Made by a program: the position numbers and the translations under genes. From assembly GCF_002007485.1 (NCBI RefSeq), contig NZ_CP015820.1:1-64000 (forward strand): a stretch of DNA of 64,000 bases. Reading direction: 5' to 3'. The notes under the pieces were generated by a model that was given only the letters and a program-made list of their open reading frames with translations, searched no databases and had not been told where the DNA came from. Origin of the DNA: Ditibartonella apihabitans (GTDB lineage: Bacteria; Pseudomonadota; Alphaproteobacteria; Rhizobiales; Rhizobiaceae). Shown in pieces: positions 1 through 9,194 of this stretch; the first letter of the stretch is position 1, and every line of letters starts with the position of its first letter.

Positions 1-45
1 ATGATTGTTCATTTGCACATCTATCAACAAGGGCCTGTGAATCCT

Positions 46-867
46 GTGACAAAAGAAAAATTGGACTTTCATTTATATATGATTTCTGATGCGACCGGAG
101 AGACTCTCCTCTCGGCAGGTCGCGCAGTGGCCTCCCAATATGTAGAAGCAAACGCTATTGAACATGTTTATCCGCTTATTCGCAATGAAGCCCAGTTGCA
201 GGAAGTAATCGGCCAGATCAATCGTGAGCCGGGAATTGTGCTTTATACAATTGTGGACGAAAAAATCGCACATTTACTGCATTCGGCATGTGAAAAAATG
301 GGTGTGCCTTCGGTTTCTGTTCTTGATCCGGTTTTCAAAGCGTTCCATTCCTATTTGCGTTTGCCGGCAAACAGGCGCGCCAGTGCCCAGCACGAGCTTA
401 ATGCAAATTATTTCAAACGAATCGAGGCGCTCGATTACACAATGGATCATGATGACGGCCAATTGCCGGATGGCTTACAAAATGCCGATGTGATTCTTGT
501 AGGAATTTCGAGAACGTCAAAAACGCCGACAAGTATTTATCTTGCCAATCGTGGCATCAAAACAGCCAATGTTCCACTGGTTCCGGGTGTTGAACCACCC
601 AATCAGCTCTTTTTGTCGAAAAAACCTATGATCGTCGGTCTTATCGCTTCTGCCGACCGGATAAGTCAGGTGCGGCAAAGTCGTAACATTGGTGGCGGGC
701 TTTCAACAGAAAGCTATATTGACCGGGCAAATATCGCGCAGGAACTCAATAATGCCAAACAGATTTGTATGCGTAACAATTGGCCGGTTATCGATGTTAC
801 ACGCCGTTCTATCGAAGAAACAGCAACCGCGATTCTCGAGCTTTATTTGCGCGATCATCAAATCTGA
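46..867 (+). CDS. ppsR: Pyruvate phosphate dikinase regulatory protein (DUF299 kinase/phosphorylase)
   Basis: Bifunctional ADP-dependent kinase and Pi-dependent phosphorylase that switches pyruvate phosphate dikinase or PEP synthase off and on. The N-terminal [13 protein letters not shown] signature and the P-loop-like [11 protein letters not shown] near residue 153 identify the family. The frame is open from base 1 of the window, but I chose the GTG at 46 because it gives 273 aa, the usual family length, and puts the conserved HLYMISD block near the N-terminus. No clear ribosome binding site decides the start. It is followed after 21 bases by maf in the same direction, the usual Rhizobiales order. 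Confidence 0.9.
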   Translation: MTKEKLDFHLYMISDATGETLLSAGRAVASQYVEANAIEHVYPLIRNEAQLQEVIGQINREPGIVLYTIVDEKIAHLLHSACEKMGVPSVSVLDPVFKAFHSYLRLPANRRASAQHELNANYFKRIEALDYTMDHDDGQLPDGLQNADVILVGISRTSKTPTSIYLANRGIKTANVPLVPGVEPPNQLFLSKKPMIVGLIASADRISQVRQSRNIGGGLSTESYIDRANIAQELNNAKQICMRNNWPVIDVTRRSIEETATAILELYLRDHQI

Positions 868-888
868 ATTTTAATAAAAAGAAAAACC

Positions 889-1485
889 ATGTCTCATAAA
901 CTGCTTATTCTCGCATCTTTAAGCCCGTTCAGAAAATCGATTTTGGAAAATGCCGGTCTCGAATTCGATGTTGAAGGAGCAAAAATAGATGAGCGTCAGC
1001 TCGAACAAACTCTAGGTAAAATCACACCGGAGGAGCTTGCCAAAGAATTGGCAATAAAAAAGGCAGAAGATGTTTCCCGCCGGTTTCCAAATGCACTTGT
1101 TATAGGATGCGATCAAACACTGGAGCTTGAAGGAAATGCACTTCATAAAGTGGCAAATCTTGAGGAAGTGCGTCAGCGTCTTGCCGCCTTATCAGGTAAA
1201 ACACATTATCTTCATAGCGGCATCGCTTTGGCAAAAGCCGGTAAAGCCGATTGGGTCGGGCTTTCAACGGCGAAAATGATTGTCCGTTCATTATCGCCCG
1301 AATTTATTGATTATTATATCGATAAAACAGGAGATGACGTTCAATCAAGTGTCGGTGCCTATCAGGTTGAAGGCTTGGGTATCCAGCTATTTGATAAAAT
1401 AGAGGGTGATTATTTTACCATTATCGGTTTACCCCTCTTATTATTGTTGCAGAAATTACGCGAGACAGGAATCATCATTCGATAA
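889..1485 (+). CDS. maf: Maf-family nucleoside triphosphate pyrophosphatase
   Basis: Maf proteins hydrolyse non-canonical or modified NTPs to monophosphates, limiting their entry into nucleic acids. The 198-aa length, the N-terminal LASLSPFRKSILENAGL (the family's S-x-x-R motif region) and the central VIGCDQTLEL and SSVGAYQVEGLG blocks fit. Substrate preference (dTTP/UTP or m7GTP type) cannot be read here. It lies between ppsR and aroE; its stop codon is one base before the aroE start, so co-transcription is likely. Confidence 0.88.
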   Translation: MSHKLLILASLSPFRKSILENAGLEFDVEGAKIDERQLEQTLGKITPEELAKELAIKKAEDVSRRFPNALVIGCDQTLELEGNALHKVANLEEVRQRLAALSGKTHYLHSGIALAKAGKADWVGLSTAKMIVRSLSPEFIDYYIDKTGDDVQSSVGAYQVEGLGIQLFDKIEGDYFTIIGLPLLLLLQKLRETGIIIR

Positions 1486-1486
1486 G

Positions 1487-2344
1487 ATGACAAATATAAT
1501 ACCAGAAATACCCCATGCTTTTGTAACCGGCTATCCGGTCGGACACTCCCTTTCACCGCAAATTCATCGCTTTTGGCTCAAAAAATATAACTTGGCCGGA
1601 ACTTATGATGCAGTCGAGGTTAAGCCGGAAAATTTTGAAACATTTATCAATTCGTTGAAAAAAAAAGGTTTTTGCGGTGGCAATGTTACGCTGCCTCATA
1701 AAGAAGAAGCCTTTCGCCTTTCCGAAAAAAAAGATCAGGCTGCAACAAGGATAGGAGCCGCCAATACATTATGGTTCGAGAATAACATACTTTGTGCAAG
1801 CAATACCGATGGTTATGGTTTTGAAGCCAATCTTGACGATTTTGCTCCTGGCTGGGGTGGAAATGCGGCGCTTGTCATCGGGGCCGGAGGTGCGGCGCGC
1901 GCAGTGATCTATACGCTTGAACAACGCGGGTTTGAGAACATTTATCTTGTAAACCGGACGAGAGCACGTGCTGACAAGCTTGCCGGTTATTTTGGCCATC
2001 AGGTAAAAGCACGAAATTGGAGCGAAATTGATGATCTCGTTCCTCTGGCAGATCTAATCGTTAATACGACCTCTCTGGGGATGACAAATAATCTTATTAA
2101 AAAAGACAGCGAACCGTTTATTCACCTTGATCAGGCAAAGCCGTCGGTTCTCGTGACAGATATTGTTTATACTCCTTTGATGACGCCAATTCTCTTACAG
2201 GCCAAAGCTAGAAACCTCAATTATGTTGACGGAATCGGAATGTTGCTTCATCAGGCTGTACCGGGGTTTGAACGGTGGTTTGGAATAAGACCTGTTGTTG
2301 ATAATGAATTACGACAAGAAATACTGGGTAAAATGGGCCAATAA
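1487..2344 (+). CDS. aroE: Shikimate 5-dehydrogenase
   Basis: NADPH-dependent reduction of 3-dehydroshikimate to shikimate in aromatic amino acid synthesis. The 285-aa protein has the N-terminal substrate motif GYPVGHSLSPQIH, the catalytic-Lys region GGNVTLPHKE, the Rossmann loop GAGGAARA and the C-terminal GIGMLLHQA. The frame is open upstream to 1406, but that would overlap maf by 80 bases; ATG 1487 gives the normal N-terminus. The stop codon abuts the coaE start. AroK and AroB of the same pathway are encoded near 35 kb. Confidence 0.95.
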   Translation: MTNIIPEIPHAFVTGYPVGHSLSPQIHRFWLKKYNLAGTYDAVEVKPENFETFINSLKKKGFCGGNVTLPHKEEAFRLSEKKDQAATRIGAANTLWFENNILCASNTDGYGFEANLDDFAPGWGGNAALVIGAGGAARAVIYTLEQRGFENIYLVNRTRARADKLAGYFGHQVKARNWSEIDDLVPLADLIVNTTSLGMTNNLIKKDSEPFIHLDQAKPSVLVTDIVYTPLMTPILLQAKARNLNYVDGIGMLLHQAVPGFERWFGIRPVVDNELRQEILGKMGQ

Positions 2345-2932
2345 ATGATTATCCTCGGGCTTACAGGTTCTATCGGCATGGGAAAAACGACGACAGCCGG
2401 CTTTTTTGAAGAAGCCGGTGTTCCCGTTTATAATGCTGACAGGGCTGTTCATGAACTTTATGAAAGTAAGCCGGTTATTGAAGATTTAAGCCGTATTTTC
2501 CCTGATTGTTTGACAGATGGCCGGATAGACCGGTCAAAATTATCAAAAACAATTGTGAAGAATCCGTCAAAACTTGCCCTTTTGGAAAAGTTCATTCACC
2601 CGCTGGTGCGAAAAAAGGAAAAAGACTTTGTAAAAATTCACCGCGATCGGGGTGACCCGCTTGTTGTTCTCGATATTCCTTTGTTATTTGAAACAGGGCC
2701 TGAAGGACGGGTTGACAAAATAGCGGTTGTTTCGGCACCAACCGAAATTCAGCGGCAACGTGTACTAGCCCGCAGCGGCTGGGATGATGAAAAATTAAAC
2801 CGTATTTTGTCGCGTCAGATATCGGACGAAGAAAAGCGAAGGCGTGCCGATTTTGTTATTGATACGGGCAAGAGTCTTGATGATGCCAGAGAACAGGTAA
2901 AACATCTGATTTCCCGTTTGACATTGAAATAA
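2345..2932 (+). CDS. coaE: Dephospho-CoA kinase
   Basis: Last step of coenzyme A synthesis: ATP-dependent 3'-phosphorylation of dephospho-CoA in the cytoplasm. The Walker A motif GLTGSIGMGKTTT lies at residues 5-17, followed by the typical DADR-like YNADRAVHELY, the HPLVR segment and VVLDIPLLFETG. Length of 195 aa is normal. The ATG follows the aroE stop directly, so translation is probably coupled. Last gene of the ppsR-maf-aroE-coaE run before a 340-base gap. Confidence 0.95.
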   Translation: MIILGLTGSIGMGKTTTAGFFEEAGVPVYNADRAVHELYESKPVIEDLSRIFPDCLTDGRIDRSKLSKTIVKNPSKLALLEKFIHPLVRKKEKDFVKIHRDRGDPLVVLDIPLLFETGPEGRVDKIAVVSAPTEIQRQRVLARSGWDDEKLNRILSRQISDEEKRRRADFVIDTGKSLDDAREQVKHLISRLTLK

Positions 2933-3272
2933 ACCGCCCGCCCATGAGAATGTGGATATTTTCGGCGCTGTTTTTGTAAAATTGAAATGACGGCTCAATC
3001 GCGAATTTTAGCAACGTTATATCCGGATTATCCATAGTTTCTTTCAAAGATATATAAATGTAAAAATCGTCAAAATGATTTTGCGTCGACTATTTTTGAT
3101 AGCTAACCTTCCGGTCGTATTCACGCGAATATAGGCGCCAACAGTACCGGAAACAGGATTTGTTGTTTATTGCATCTTCAAAACGCAAGAAAGATGGGAA
3201 ATAATCCATTATGAAGGTACAATTCGTGCAAAAATGCCGGAGCAATTTAAAGGGCTGATGAGAGCAGGTTTT
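2933..3272. other. Intergenic region between coaE and dnaQ
   Basis: About 340 bases with no ORF that looks like a gene on either strand. It is AT-rich and should carry the dnaQ promoter. I see no strong hairpin followed by a T-run and no recognisable RNA. Confidence 0.5.
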
Positions 3273-3974
3273 ATGAGAGAAATTATTTTTGATACTGAAA
3301 CAACAGGCCTTCACAAAGAAACAGACCGTATTGTCGAAATCGGCTGTGTGGAGATGGTTGATCGCTATCTCACTGATAAAACTTTTCACGTCTATCTCAA
3401 TCCGCAAGGGGTGATTATTCCCGACGAAGTTGTAGCAGTCCACGGTCTTACCAATGAGCGCCTCAAGGACGAGCCGAAATTTGAAGAAATAGCCGATGAT
3501 TTTCTTTCCTTTATCGAAGGCGCGACATTGATTGCCCATAATGCAAACTTCGACCTTGGATTTTTGAATGCAGAATTGGAGCGTATCCATAAGCCCCTCA
3601 TCAGTGTTGATCGTATTATTGATACATTGGCAATGGCGCGACGGAAATTTCCGATGGGGCCTAATTCTCTCGATGCTTTGTGCAAACGTTTCGGTATCGA
3701 TAATTCACGCCGGACGCTACACGGTGCTTTGCTCGACTCTGAAATTCTTGCCGATGTTTATATCGAACTGATTGGCGGCAAACAGGGAGCTTTGGGATTT
3801 GATGGAGCGAATTCAGATAGCAAATCCAACGAAAATGATGATCAGAATAAAATTGTTCTGAAAACGCGCCCTGAGCCATTGCCAAGCCGTTTGAGCGAAG
3901 AGGATAAGGCGGCCCATGACGCATTGCTTGCAAAAATCGGCGAAAAAGCCATGTGGAGCCACATAAAAAATTGA
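3273..3974 (+). CDS. dnaQ: DNA polymerase III epsilon subunit (proofreading exonuclease)
   Basis: 3'-5' exonuclease of the replicative polymerase, DEDD family. ExoI motif FDTETTGL is at residues 5-12, ExoII around HNANFDLGFLN, and the ExoIII region follows LHGALLDSEILADVY. The frame extends to 3234, but ATG 3273 preceded by AGCAGG gives MREIIFDTETTGL, the standard start in rhizobia, and a 233-aa protein. It stands alone after the gap downstream of coaE. In many Rhizobiales secB lies next to dnaQ; it is not in this window. Confidence 0.92.
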   Translation: MREIIFDTETTGLHKETDRIVEIGCVEMVDRYLTDKTFHVYLNPQGVIIPDEVVAVHGLTNERLKDEPKFEEIADDFLSFIEGATLIAHNANFDLGFLNAELERIHKPLISVDRIIDTLAMARRKFPMGPNSLDALCKRFGIDNSRRTLHGALLDSEILADVYIELIGGKQGALGFDGANSDSKSNENDDQNKIVLKTRPEPLPSRLSEEDKAAHDALLAKIGEKAMWSHIKN

Positions 3975-4267
3975 AGTGTCGGGAAAACCGGCAATCGGAG
4001 AGACCGGAAATATCCTGATGCCAGCCAAGTTGATTTTCATAAAATCTCCAATGAAGATTATATCGGCATCCGGACTATCCGGAGTTTATGATAGCGGGAT
4101 ATAGCACTTGAAAATTTAAGGAAAAAGCGGACTTTGATTTTAACGCCCGCATTCAAATCTGTATGATTATTCAAACTTCAATAATAATTTTTTCGCATCC
4201 CTTCGTAAAACCGCGCTTCAAATCGATCTGATCAATATCTTCAGGGGCTATTTTCGGAAAATCAGTT

Positions 4268-4417
4268 TAAAAAAATAGACCGTTGCGGAGAGGGGGAACC
4301 ACAACGGTCTTTTTTACTGCACTCACTCAACAGTCCGGAGAGGGAAAGTAGACTGTTGTATCCGGTAAACGGCGGGGGACAAAGCCGGACAACCGGACAT
4401 ATCGACGCAGTGTCGAT
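4268..4417 (-). ncRNA. Candidate AbcR-like small RNA with anti-Shine-Dalgarno loops
   Basis: Read on the minus strand, this gap upstream of polA holds three stem-loops: 4417-4401 (ATCGAC, 5-base loop, GTCGAT), 4358-4328 (CAACAGTC / GACTGTTG) and 4310-4277 (AGACCGTTG / CAACGGTCT). The second and third loops both expose CCCTCTCCG, complementary to Shine-Dalgarno sequence. The last hairpin ends in ATTTTTTT, a factor-independent terminator. A promoter precedes the first stem. AbcR (alpha-r15) RNAs of Rhizobiales have this modular pattern and, as I recall, lie near polA in Sinorhizobium. Function, base-pairing to ABC-transporter mRNAs, is inferred by analogy. The plus strand could also form the hairpins. 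Confidence 0.6.
4277..4315. terminator. Bidirectional hairpin terminator
   Basis: Nine-base-pair stem AGACCGTTG (4277-4285) with CAACGGTCT (4302-4310), flanked by T-run TTTTTT on the plus strand and by ATTTTTTT on the minus strand. It ends the candidate small RNA on the minus strand and could also stop dnaQ transcripts. Confidence 0.7.
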
Positions 4418-4422
4418 AGGTC

Positions 4423-4452
4423 ATATAAAAGAATTTAAAAATGGCTTTTCAA
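4423..4452 (-). promoter_or_regulatory. Sigma-70-type promoter for the small RNA
   Basis: On the minus strand TTGAAA (4452-4447) and TTATAT (4428-4423) are separated by 18 bases, placing the start of transcription at about 4416, exactly at the first stem-loop of the candidate small RNA. Confidence 0.5.
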
Positions 4453-4618
4453 GGGCAACTATATTAACATTTTGTAACAAATGCGTGAAAAATGTTTAAA
4501 AAGGCTAACGATAAATTTTGCCTGCACCACATTTTCTATCGTTTGCTCATGGGCTTTTCGTGTTCAATGTGCTTTTAAACTTATATAATGTTTTTAAAAT
4601 TCAATGTCAGGATTGACG

Positions 4619-7567
4619 ATGCAAAAAAATGATCACCTTTTTCTCGTTGACGGTTCAAGCTATATCTTTCGCGCCTATCATGCCTTGCCGCCATTAACAC
4701 GGAAAAAAGACGGTTTGCCGGTTGGCGCGCTGGCCGGTTTTTGCAATATGCTGTGGAAATTGCTGTGCGATGCGCGTGATACTGCAGTTGGCGTCGTGCC
4801 AACGCATTTTGCTGTCATTTTTGATTATTCGTCGGAAACATTCCGGAAAAAGATATATCCCGAATATAAAGCGAACCGCCCTACTCCGCCCGACGATCTT
4901 ATTCCCCAATTCAGCCTTATCAGACAGGCAACCCGCGCTTTCAACCTGCCATGCATTGAAAAAGAAGGTTATGAGGCAGACGACATTATTGCAACTTATG
5001 CGTCTGAGGCCACCCGAAGTGGTGCGAAAACCACAATCATTTCTTCCGACAAAGACCTCATGCAACTCGTCAATCAACAGGTCGGGATGTATGACGGTAT
5101 GAAAGACCGTCCGATCGGCGTTGCGGAAGTGATCGAAAAATGGGGCGTTCCGCCGGAAAAGATGATTGATTTGCAATCGCTTACCGGTGATTCCACCGAT
5201 AATGTTCCAGGTGTGCCGGGTATTGGCCCGAAAACGGCAGCCCAGCTTCTTGACGAATTCGGCGATCTTGATACGCTTTTGGCTCATGCCGGCGACATTA
5301 AACAACAAAAACGTCGTGAAAATATTATCGAATTTGCCGATCAGGCAAGATTGGCACGTCAGCTTGTAACATTAAAAACCGATGTTCCGCTTGAAACCGG
5401 TCTTGATGGCCTCCTGTTGGAACCAACCGACGGGCCGCGGCTTATCGGCTTTTTGAAAGCAATGGAATTCAATTCCTTGACGCGTCGTGTTGCAGAAGCG
5501 ACCAATTGTGATGCGGCTTTGATCGAGCCGGTGGAGCTTGATGTGGAATGGGGCAAGAGTGCCCATGGGCCTGATCTCGAAGCGGGTTCGGATGTCGGCG
5601 GAGAGCCGGACGTGCGTGGCAATGGTCAACAAGAACAAAAAAGTGATTCTGATGATTCACAAGAAAACACCCCGCAGCTTCTTGCAGAAAAACGTAAAAA
5701 AGAAGCTCTCACAGAAAAAATAGATACGACCGCTTATCACACTATAACTGACGAAGCCGAATTGAAACAATGGCTTGATCGGGCGCTCGATCAGGGGTTC
5801 TTTGCATTTGATACCGAAACGACCTCGCTTGACCCTATGCAAGCGGAACTTGTCGGCTTTTCTATAGGTCTTAAACCCGGTGAAGCGGCTTATGTGCCAC
5901 TTAACCATGTCGATGGTAGCAATGATTTGCTGGGCGGTGGACGCTTAAAGGGACAAATTGATACACAAAAAGCGGTCGCTTTATTGAAGCCGGTATTGGA
6001 AAATCCGGCGATTTTAAAAATTGCGCAAAATATGAAATATGATTGGCTGGTGATGCGACAGTATCATGTCACAATCCGGTCTTTCGACGATACGATGTTG
6101 CTTTCCTATGTTCTGGATGCCGGAACATTGACCCATGGAATGGACGCATTGTCCGAGCGCTGGTTGGGGCATAAGCCGATAACATTCAAAGAGGTTGCCG
6201 GAAGTGGAAAAACGGCAACTGGTTTTGCTGCTGTCGATTTGAAACGGGCAACCCAATATGCGGCCGAAGATGCCGATGTTACGTTGCGACTTTGGCGGGT
6301 TTTAAAACCCCAAATTGTCGCCCGCGGTGTTACCCGTGTTTATGAGCGTCTGGAGCGGCCATTGGTGACCGTTCTTGCCCGTATGGAAGAACGCGGTGTT
6401 CTGGTTGACCGGCAGTTACTGTCGCGATTATCCGGTGAGCTTGCCCAGTCGGCAGCAGCATTGGAAGATGAAATTTATCAACTTGCCGGAGAAAAATTCA
6501 ATATCGGCTCGCCCAAGCAATTGGGTGAAATATTGTTCGGTAAAATGGGTTTGCCGGGAGGCTCGAAAACCAAAACTGGCCAATGGTCGACATCGGCTCA
6601 GGTTCTTGAAGATCTGGCAGCAGAGGGGCATGAATTACCCCGCAAGATTGTTGATTGGCGCCAGCTCACAAAATTGAAATCGACCTATACCGATGCACTC
6701 CCGAATTATATTTTACCTGAAACAGGGCGCGTTCATACGAACTATTCAATGGCGGCAACGTCAACCGGACGGCTTGCCTCGTCAGACCCGAATTTGCAAA
6801 ATATTCCGGTTCGCACACCGGAGGGAAGAAAAATCCGTGCCGCTTTTATAGCCGGTCCCGGAAATTTGCTACTGTCTGCCGATTACAGCCAGATTGAACT
6901 GCGTGTTCTTGCCCATGTCGCCGATATCAAAGCTTTGAAAAAAGCATTTGCAGACGGCCTTGATATTCATGCAATGACAGCATCGGAAATGTTCGGTGTG
7001 CCGATCGAGGGTATGCCACCGGAAGTTCGTCGCCGTGCCAAAGCGATCAATTTCGGCATTATTTATGGCATTTCCGCTTTCGGACTTGCCAATCAATTGT
7101 CGATTCCGCGCGAGGAAGCAGCCCAATATATCCGCACCTATTTCGAACGTTTTCCCGGCATTAAAGACTATATGGAAAAGACCAAGGCTTTTGCGCATGA
7201 GCATGGTTTTGTCGAGACAATTTTCGGACGGCGTGCACATTATCCGGATATCAATTCCAAAAGTGCACAAGTGCGGGCTTTTAACGAGAGGGCTGCAATC
7301 AACGCACCAATTCAGGGGGCCGCCGCCGATATTATCCGTCGTGCCATGATAAAAATGGATGACGCGCTGAAGGAAGCCGGCTTATCGGCCAAAATGTTGT
7401 TGCAGGTTCATGATGAACTGATTTTTGAATTGCCTGAAAACGAAGTTGAAAAAACCACCGCACTTGTAAAAAATGTGATGGAGAATGCGACAATGCCGGC
7501 TCTATCCTTATCTGTGCCACTTAAAGTCGATGCACGCGCAGCTAAAAATTGGGATGAAGCCCATTAA
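4619..7567 (+). CDS. polA: DNA polymerase I
   Basis: Repair and Okazaki-fragment polymerase, about 982 aa. It has an N-terminal 5'-3' nuclease domain (roughly residues 1-290, starting LFLVDGSSYIFRAYHA), a 3'-5' exonuclease domain with an intact FDTETTSLDP near residue 398, and a family A polymerase domain with DYSQIELR near 755, RRAKAINFGIIYG near 805 and QVHDE near 931. ATG 4619 has AGGA six bases upstream; an in-frame ATG at 4604 lacks this. An acidic, glutamine-rich linker (about residues 320-365) joins the two nuclease domains. Proofreading residues are retained. Confidence 0.97.
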   Translation: MQKNDHLFLVDGSSYIFRAYHALPPLTRKKDGLPVGALAGFCNMLWKLLCDARDTAVGVVPTHFAVIFDYSSETFRKKIYPEYKANRPTPPDDLIPQFSLIRQATRAFNLPCIEKEGYEADDIIATYASEATRSGAKTTIISSDKDLMQLVNQQVGMYDGMKDRPIGVAEVIEKWGVPPEKMIDLQSLTGDSTDNVPGVPGIGPKTAAQLLDEFGDLDTLLAHAGDIKQQKRRENIIEFADQARLARQLVTLKTDVPLETGLDGLLLEPTDGPRLIGFLKAMEFNSLTRRVAEATNCDAALIEPVELDVEWGKSAHGPDLEAGSDVGGEPDVRGNGQQEQKSDSDDSQENTPQLLAEKRKKEALTEKIDTTAYHTITDEAELKQWLDRALDQGFFAFDTETTSLDPMQAELVGFSIGLKPGEAAYVPLNHVDGSNDLLGGGRLKGQIDTQKAVALLKPVLENPAILKIAQNMKYDWLVMRQYHVTIRSFDDTMLLSYVLDAGTLTHGMDALSERWLGHKPITFKEVAGSGKTATGFAAVDLKRATQYAAEDADVTLRLWRVLKPQIVARGVTRVYERLERPLVTVLARMEERGVLVDRQLLSRLSGELAQSAAALEDEIYQLAGEKFNIGSPKQLGEILFGKMGLPGGSKTKTGQWSTSAQVLEDLAAEGHELPRKIVDWRQLTKLKSTYTDALPNYILPETGRVHTNYSMAATSTGRLASSDPNLQNIPVRTPEGRKIRAAFIAGPGNLLLSADYSQIELRVLAHVADIKALKKAFADGLDIHAMTASEMFGVPIEGMPPEVRRRAKAINFGIIYGISAFGLANQLSIPREEAAQYIRTYFERFPGIKDYMEKTKAFAHEHGFVETIFGRRAHYPDINSKSAQVRAFNERAAINAPIQGAAADIIRRAMIKMDDALKEAGLSAKMLLQVHDELIFELPENEVEKTTALVKNVMENATMPALSLSVPLKVDARAAKNWDEAH

Positions 7568-7653
7568 AATGAGCCATATCGAAAGTATTATTCTGCTTAT
7601 TGTGACTTGAAAACCGGATGATGCTGCACTTGAAATAGAAAATAATGCTCCAT

Positions 7654-7685
7654 ATTGCTCCCTATTACTTTGAACAGGGAGCAAT
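7654..7685 (+). promoter_or_regulatory. Hairpin occluding the ribosome binding site of the 50-aa protein
   Basis: A perfect 10-bp inverted repeat, ATTGCTCCCT (7654-7663) and AGGGAGCAAT (7676-7685), with a 12-base loop. The right arm contains the AGGGAG ribosome binding site of the small gene starting at 7689. It could alternatively be part of the polA 3' end, but it has no T-run. Confidence 0.5.
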
Positions 7686-7688
7686 TTG

Positions 7689-7841
7689 ATGAACCGGAAT
7701 TTTCTTTTTCTTATTATCGGCGTTCTTATCGTTGTTGTTGCGGGCTTGGGTTATAAATTTTACCAACAGAAACAGCAGCAAAAACCATCCGGCATCGAAA
7801 TGACAATCGATAAAAATGGTGTTTCGGTCGATCGTCACTAG
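7689..7841 (+). CDS. Small single-pass membrane protein (50 aa)
   Basis: A 50-residue protein with one strongly hydrophobic N-terminal segment (residues 4-22, FLFLIIGVLIVVVAGLGY), then a Gln/Lys stretch and a short polar tail ending VSVDRH. It has a good ribosome binding site (AGGGAG, seven bases before ATG). Short proteins of this build occur as hypothetical proteins in other Rhizobiales, from memory. Function unknown; topology is probably N-in with a periplasmic tail. Confidence 0.65.
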   Translation: MNRNFLFLIIGVLIVVVAGLGYKFYQQKQQQKPSGIEMTIDKNGVSVDRH

Positions 7842-8095
7842 TGTTCCGATAAAACAATATTTAAAGAATGATAACAGCTAAAGGCGACGTGTTTTTCACT
7901 CGTCATTAATCTTGTAATTGCATTGTTGTTCACACCCCCGTCCCGATCAAGATATAATATAGCTCGATTGGGTTAAGGATACTATTCTCTAAAAGAGAGA
8001 AGTCTGGTATCTTAAAAAAGCTTTTTGAAAAGGCGGAATTATTCACAGAAGTTTTGTAATTACTCGAACAGCAATTTAGGGAAGAAGTAATAGAA

Positions 8096-8641
8096 ATGTT
8101 AAGTTACATTTTTTCTATTAAAGGTTTTGTTCTTTCACTGGATGGACTTCTACTTTCGTTCCTGATTGGTGCTGTGCTTGCCTATTTTACCAATATCAGT
8201 TTGAAGACGCTTTATCGCATTCCCTATATGTTCATGCTTGCCGTAGCTTTTTTGGGCTATGTTTTATTAACTTATGCAATCAATTTGCTAGTGTTCAGAT
8301 TAATTGGCACATTGCCACTGGCATTTCTGGTATTGCTCGCAGCTGTCCCGCCATTTCTGTTCGGTTATGTCGCCATGTACCTTTCTGTTTCCCGTGCGCG
8401 GGACGGATTCGGTAAAAAAGGCGCTGCCTGGCTTCTGATCATACCACTTCTTAATCTTGGCTTATTCATTGTCACGCTTGATGATGATCCGGAAGACAAA
8501 GAAGAAAAGCCGATCAACCGGAACCCGATTGGAACACCGGCTTTTATGAATGGTGCAACCGGTGTCATCGTCGCAACAATTATTTTCACATTGAGTTTCA
8601 CAGGCGGAATGATGTTGGTGACTTATCCGAGCATCTACTGA
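8096..8641 (+). CDS. Multi-pass membrane protein of unknown function
   Basis: 181 aa with about five hydrophobic segments (approximately residues 8-32, 40-66, 74-96, 108-127 and 154-177). A cytosolic-looking acidic loop, DDDPEDKEEKP, lies between the last two. The ATG is preceded by AGGGAAGAAG at a suitable distance, and the opposite strand shows nothing credible. I do not recognise the family. It stands alone between the 50-aa membrane protein and a convergent DUF2892 gene. Confidence 0.7.
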   Translation: MLSYIFSIKGFVLSLDGLLLSFLIGAVLAYFTNISLKTLYRIPYMFMLAVAFLGYVLLTYAINLLVFRLIGTLPLAFLVLLAAVPPFLFGYVAMYLSVSRARDGFGKKGAAWLLIIPLLNLGLFIVTLDDDPEDKEEKPINRNPIGTPAFMNGATGVIVATIIFTLSFTGGMMLVTYPSIY

Positions 8642-8721
8642 ATTCCGGAACTACTGTACATGGGAACCCGCTAACGGAATGATGTTTTTGGGTCAATGTA
8701 CCAAAGCGGCGAATCTTTTTA

Positions 8722-8919
8722 TCAGTGTTTCAACGGGCAGCTTGACAAGCCGAATATTTTGTAAAGCGGGCAAAAACCGATAATTGCGGTGAGAAGTGGT
8801 ATAAGGCCGATCAAACCGAACCAGCGCGCACCACTATCAAGAAAGAAAATAAGAGAAAGTAGAACAATACCGATAATGATACGGATAATGCGATCAACGC
8901 TACCAAGATTTTGTGTCAT
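8722..8919 (-). CDS. DUF2892 inner-membrane protein
   Basis: 65-aa protein with the DUF2892 pattern: an N-terminal NLGSVDRIIRIIIGIVLL, a second hydrophobic helix, and CPLYKIFGLSSC with two cysteines at the end. The family is small, two-helix, found alone or fused to rhodanese domains (YgaP). The role is not established. It is convergent with the unknown membrane protein upstream and about 275 bases from the argG terminator side. Confidence 0.85.
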   Translation of the reverse strand: MTQNLGSVDRIIRIIIGIVLLSLIFFLDSGARWFGLIGLIPLLTAIIGFCPLYKIFGLSSCPLKH

Positions 8920-9141
8920 CCGAGAAGCCTTTCCAATTTAGTTCTTTTTTAGATTTAGTCCTGCGGATTGGAAAAAACAATCCTTCAGCCGGTATTCGGG
9001 GTTCTTCACCTTGGCACTTGGGACGAAACGCGCTTGGTGATCGTTACCGTTATCGGCATTTTTTTGGTGTTTTGTAGAAATGTTTTAGCGACGTAACTTG
9101 CCAGATGTGGGCCGGATTTGGAGACAACAAAAAGGCAATAA

Positions 9142-9171
9142 AAAGCTCCGGAAGATTCATTCCGGAGCTTT
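9142..9171 (-). terminator. argG terminator
   Basis: Perfect 12-bp stem AAAGCTCCGGAA / TTCCGGAGCTTT with a six-base loop, followed on the minus strand by a T-run, 24 bases beyond the argG stop. Confidence 0.85.
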
Positions 9172-9194
9172 TGTAAAATATGGATAAAATCTGC

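Noticed and set aside
4694-5308. 204-codon ORF antisense to polA
   Set aside because: It mirrors the polA reading frame, has no domain I recognise and no upstream signals.
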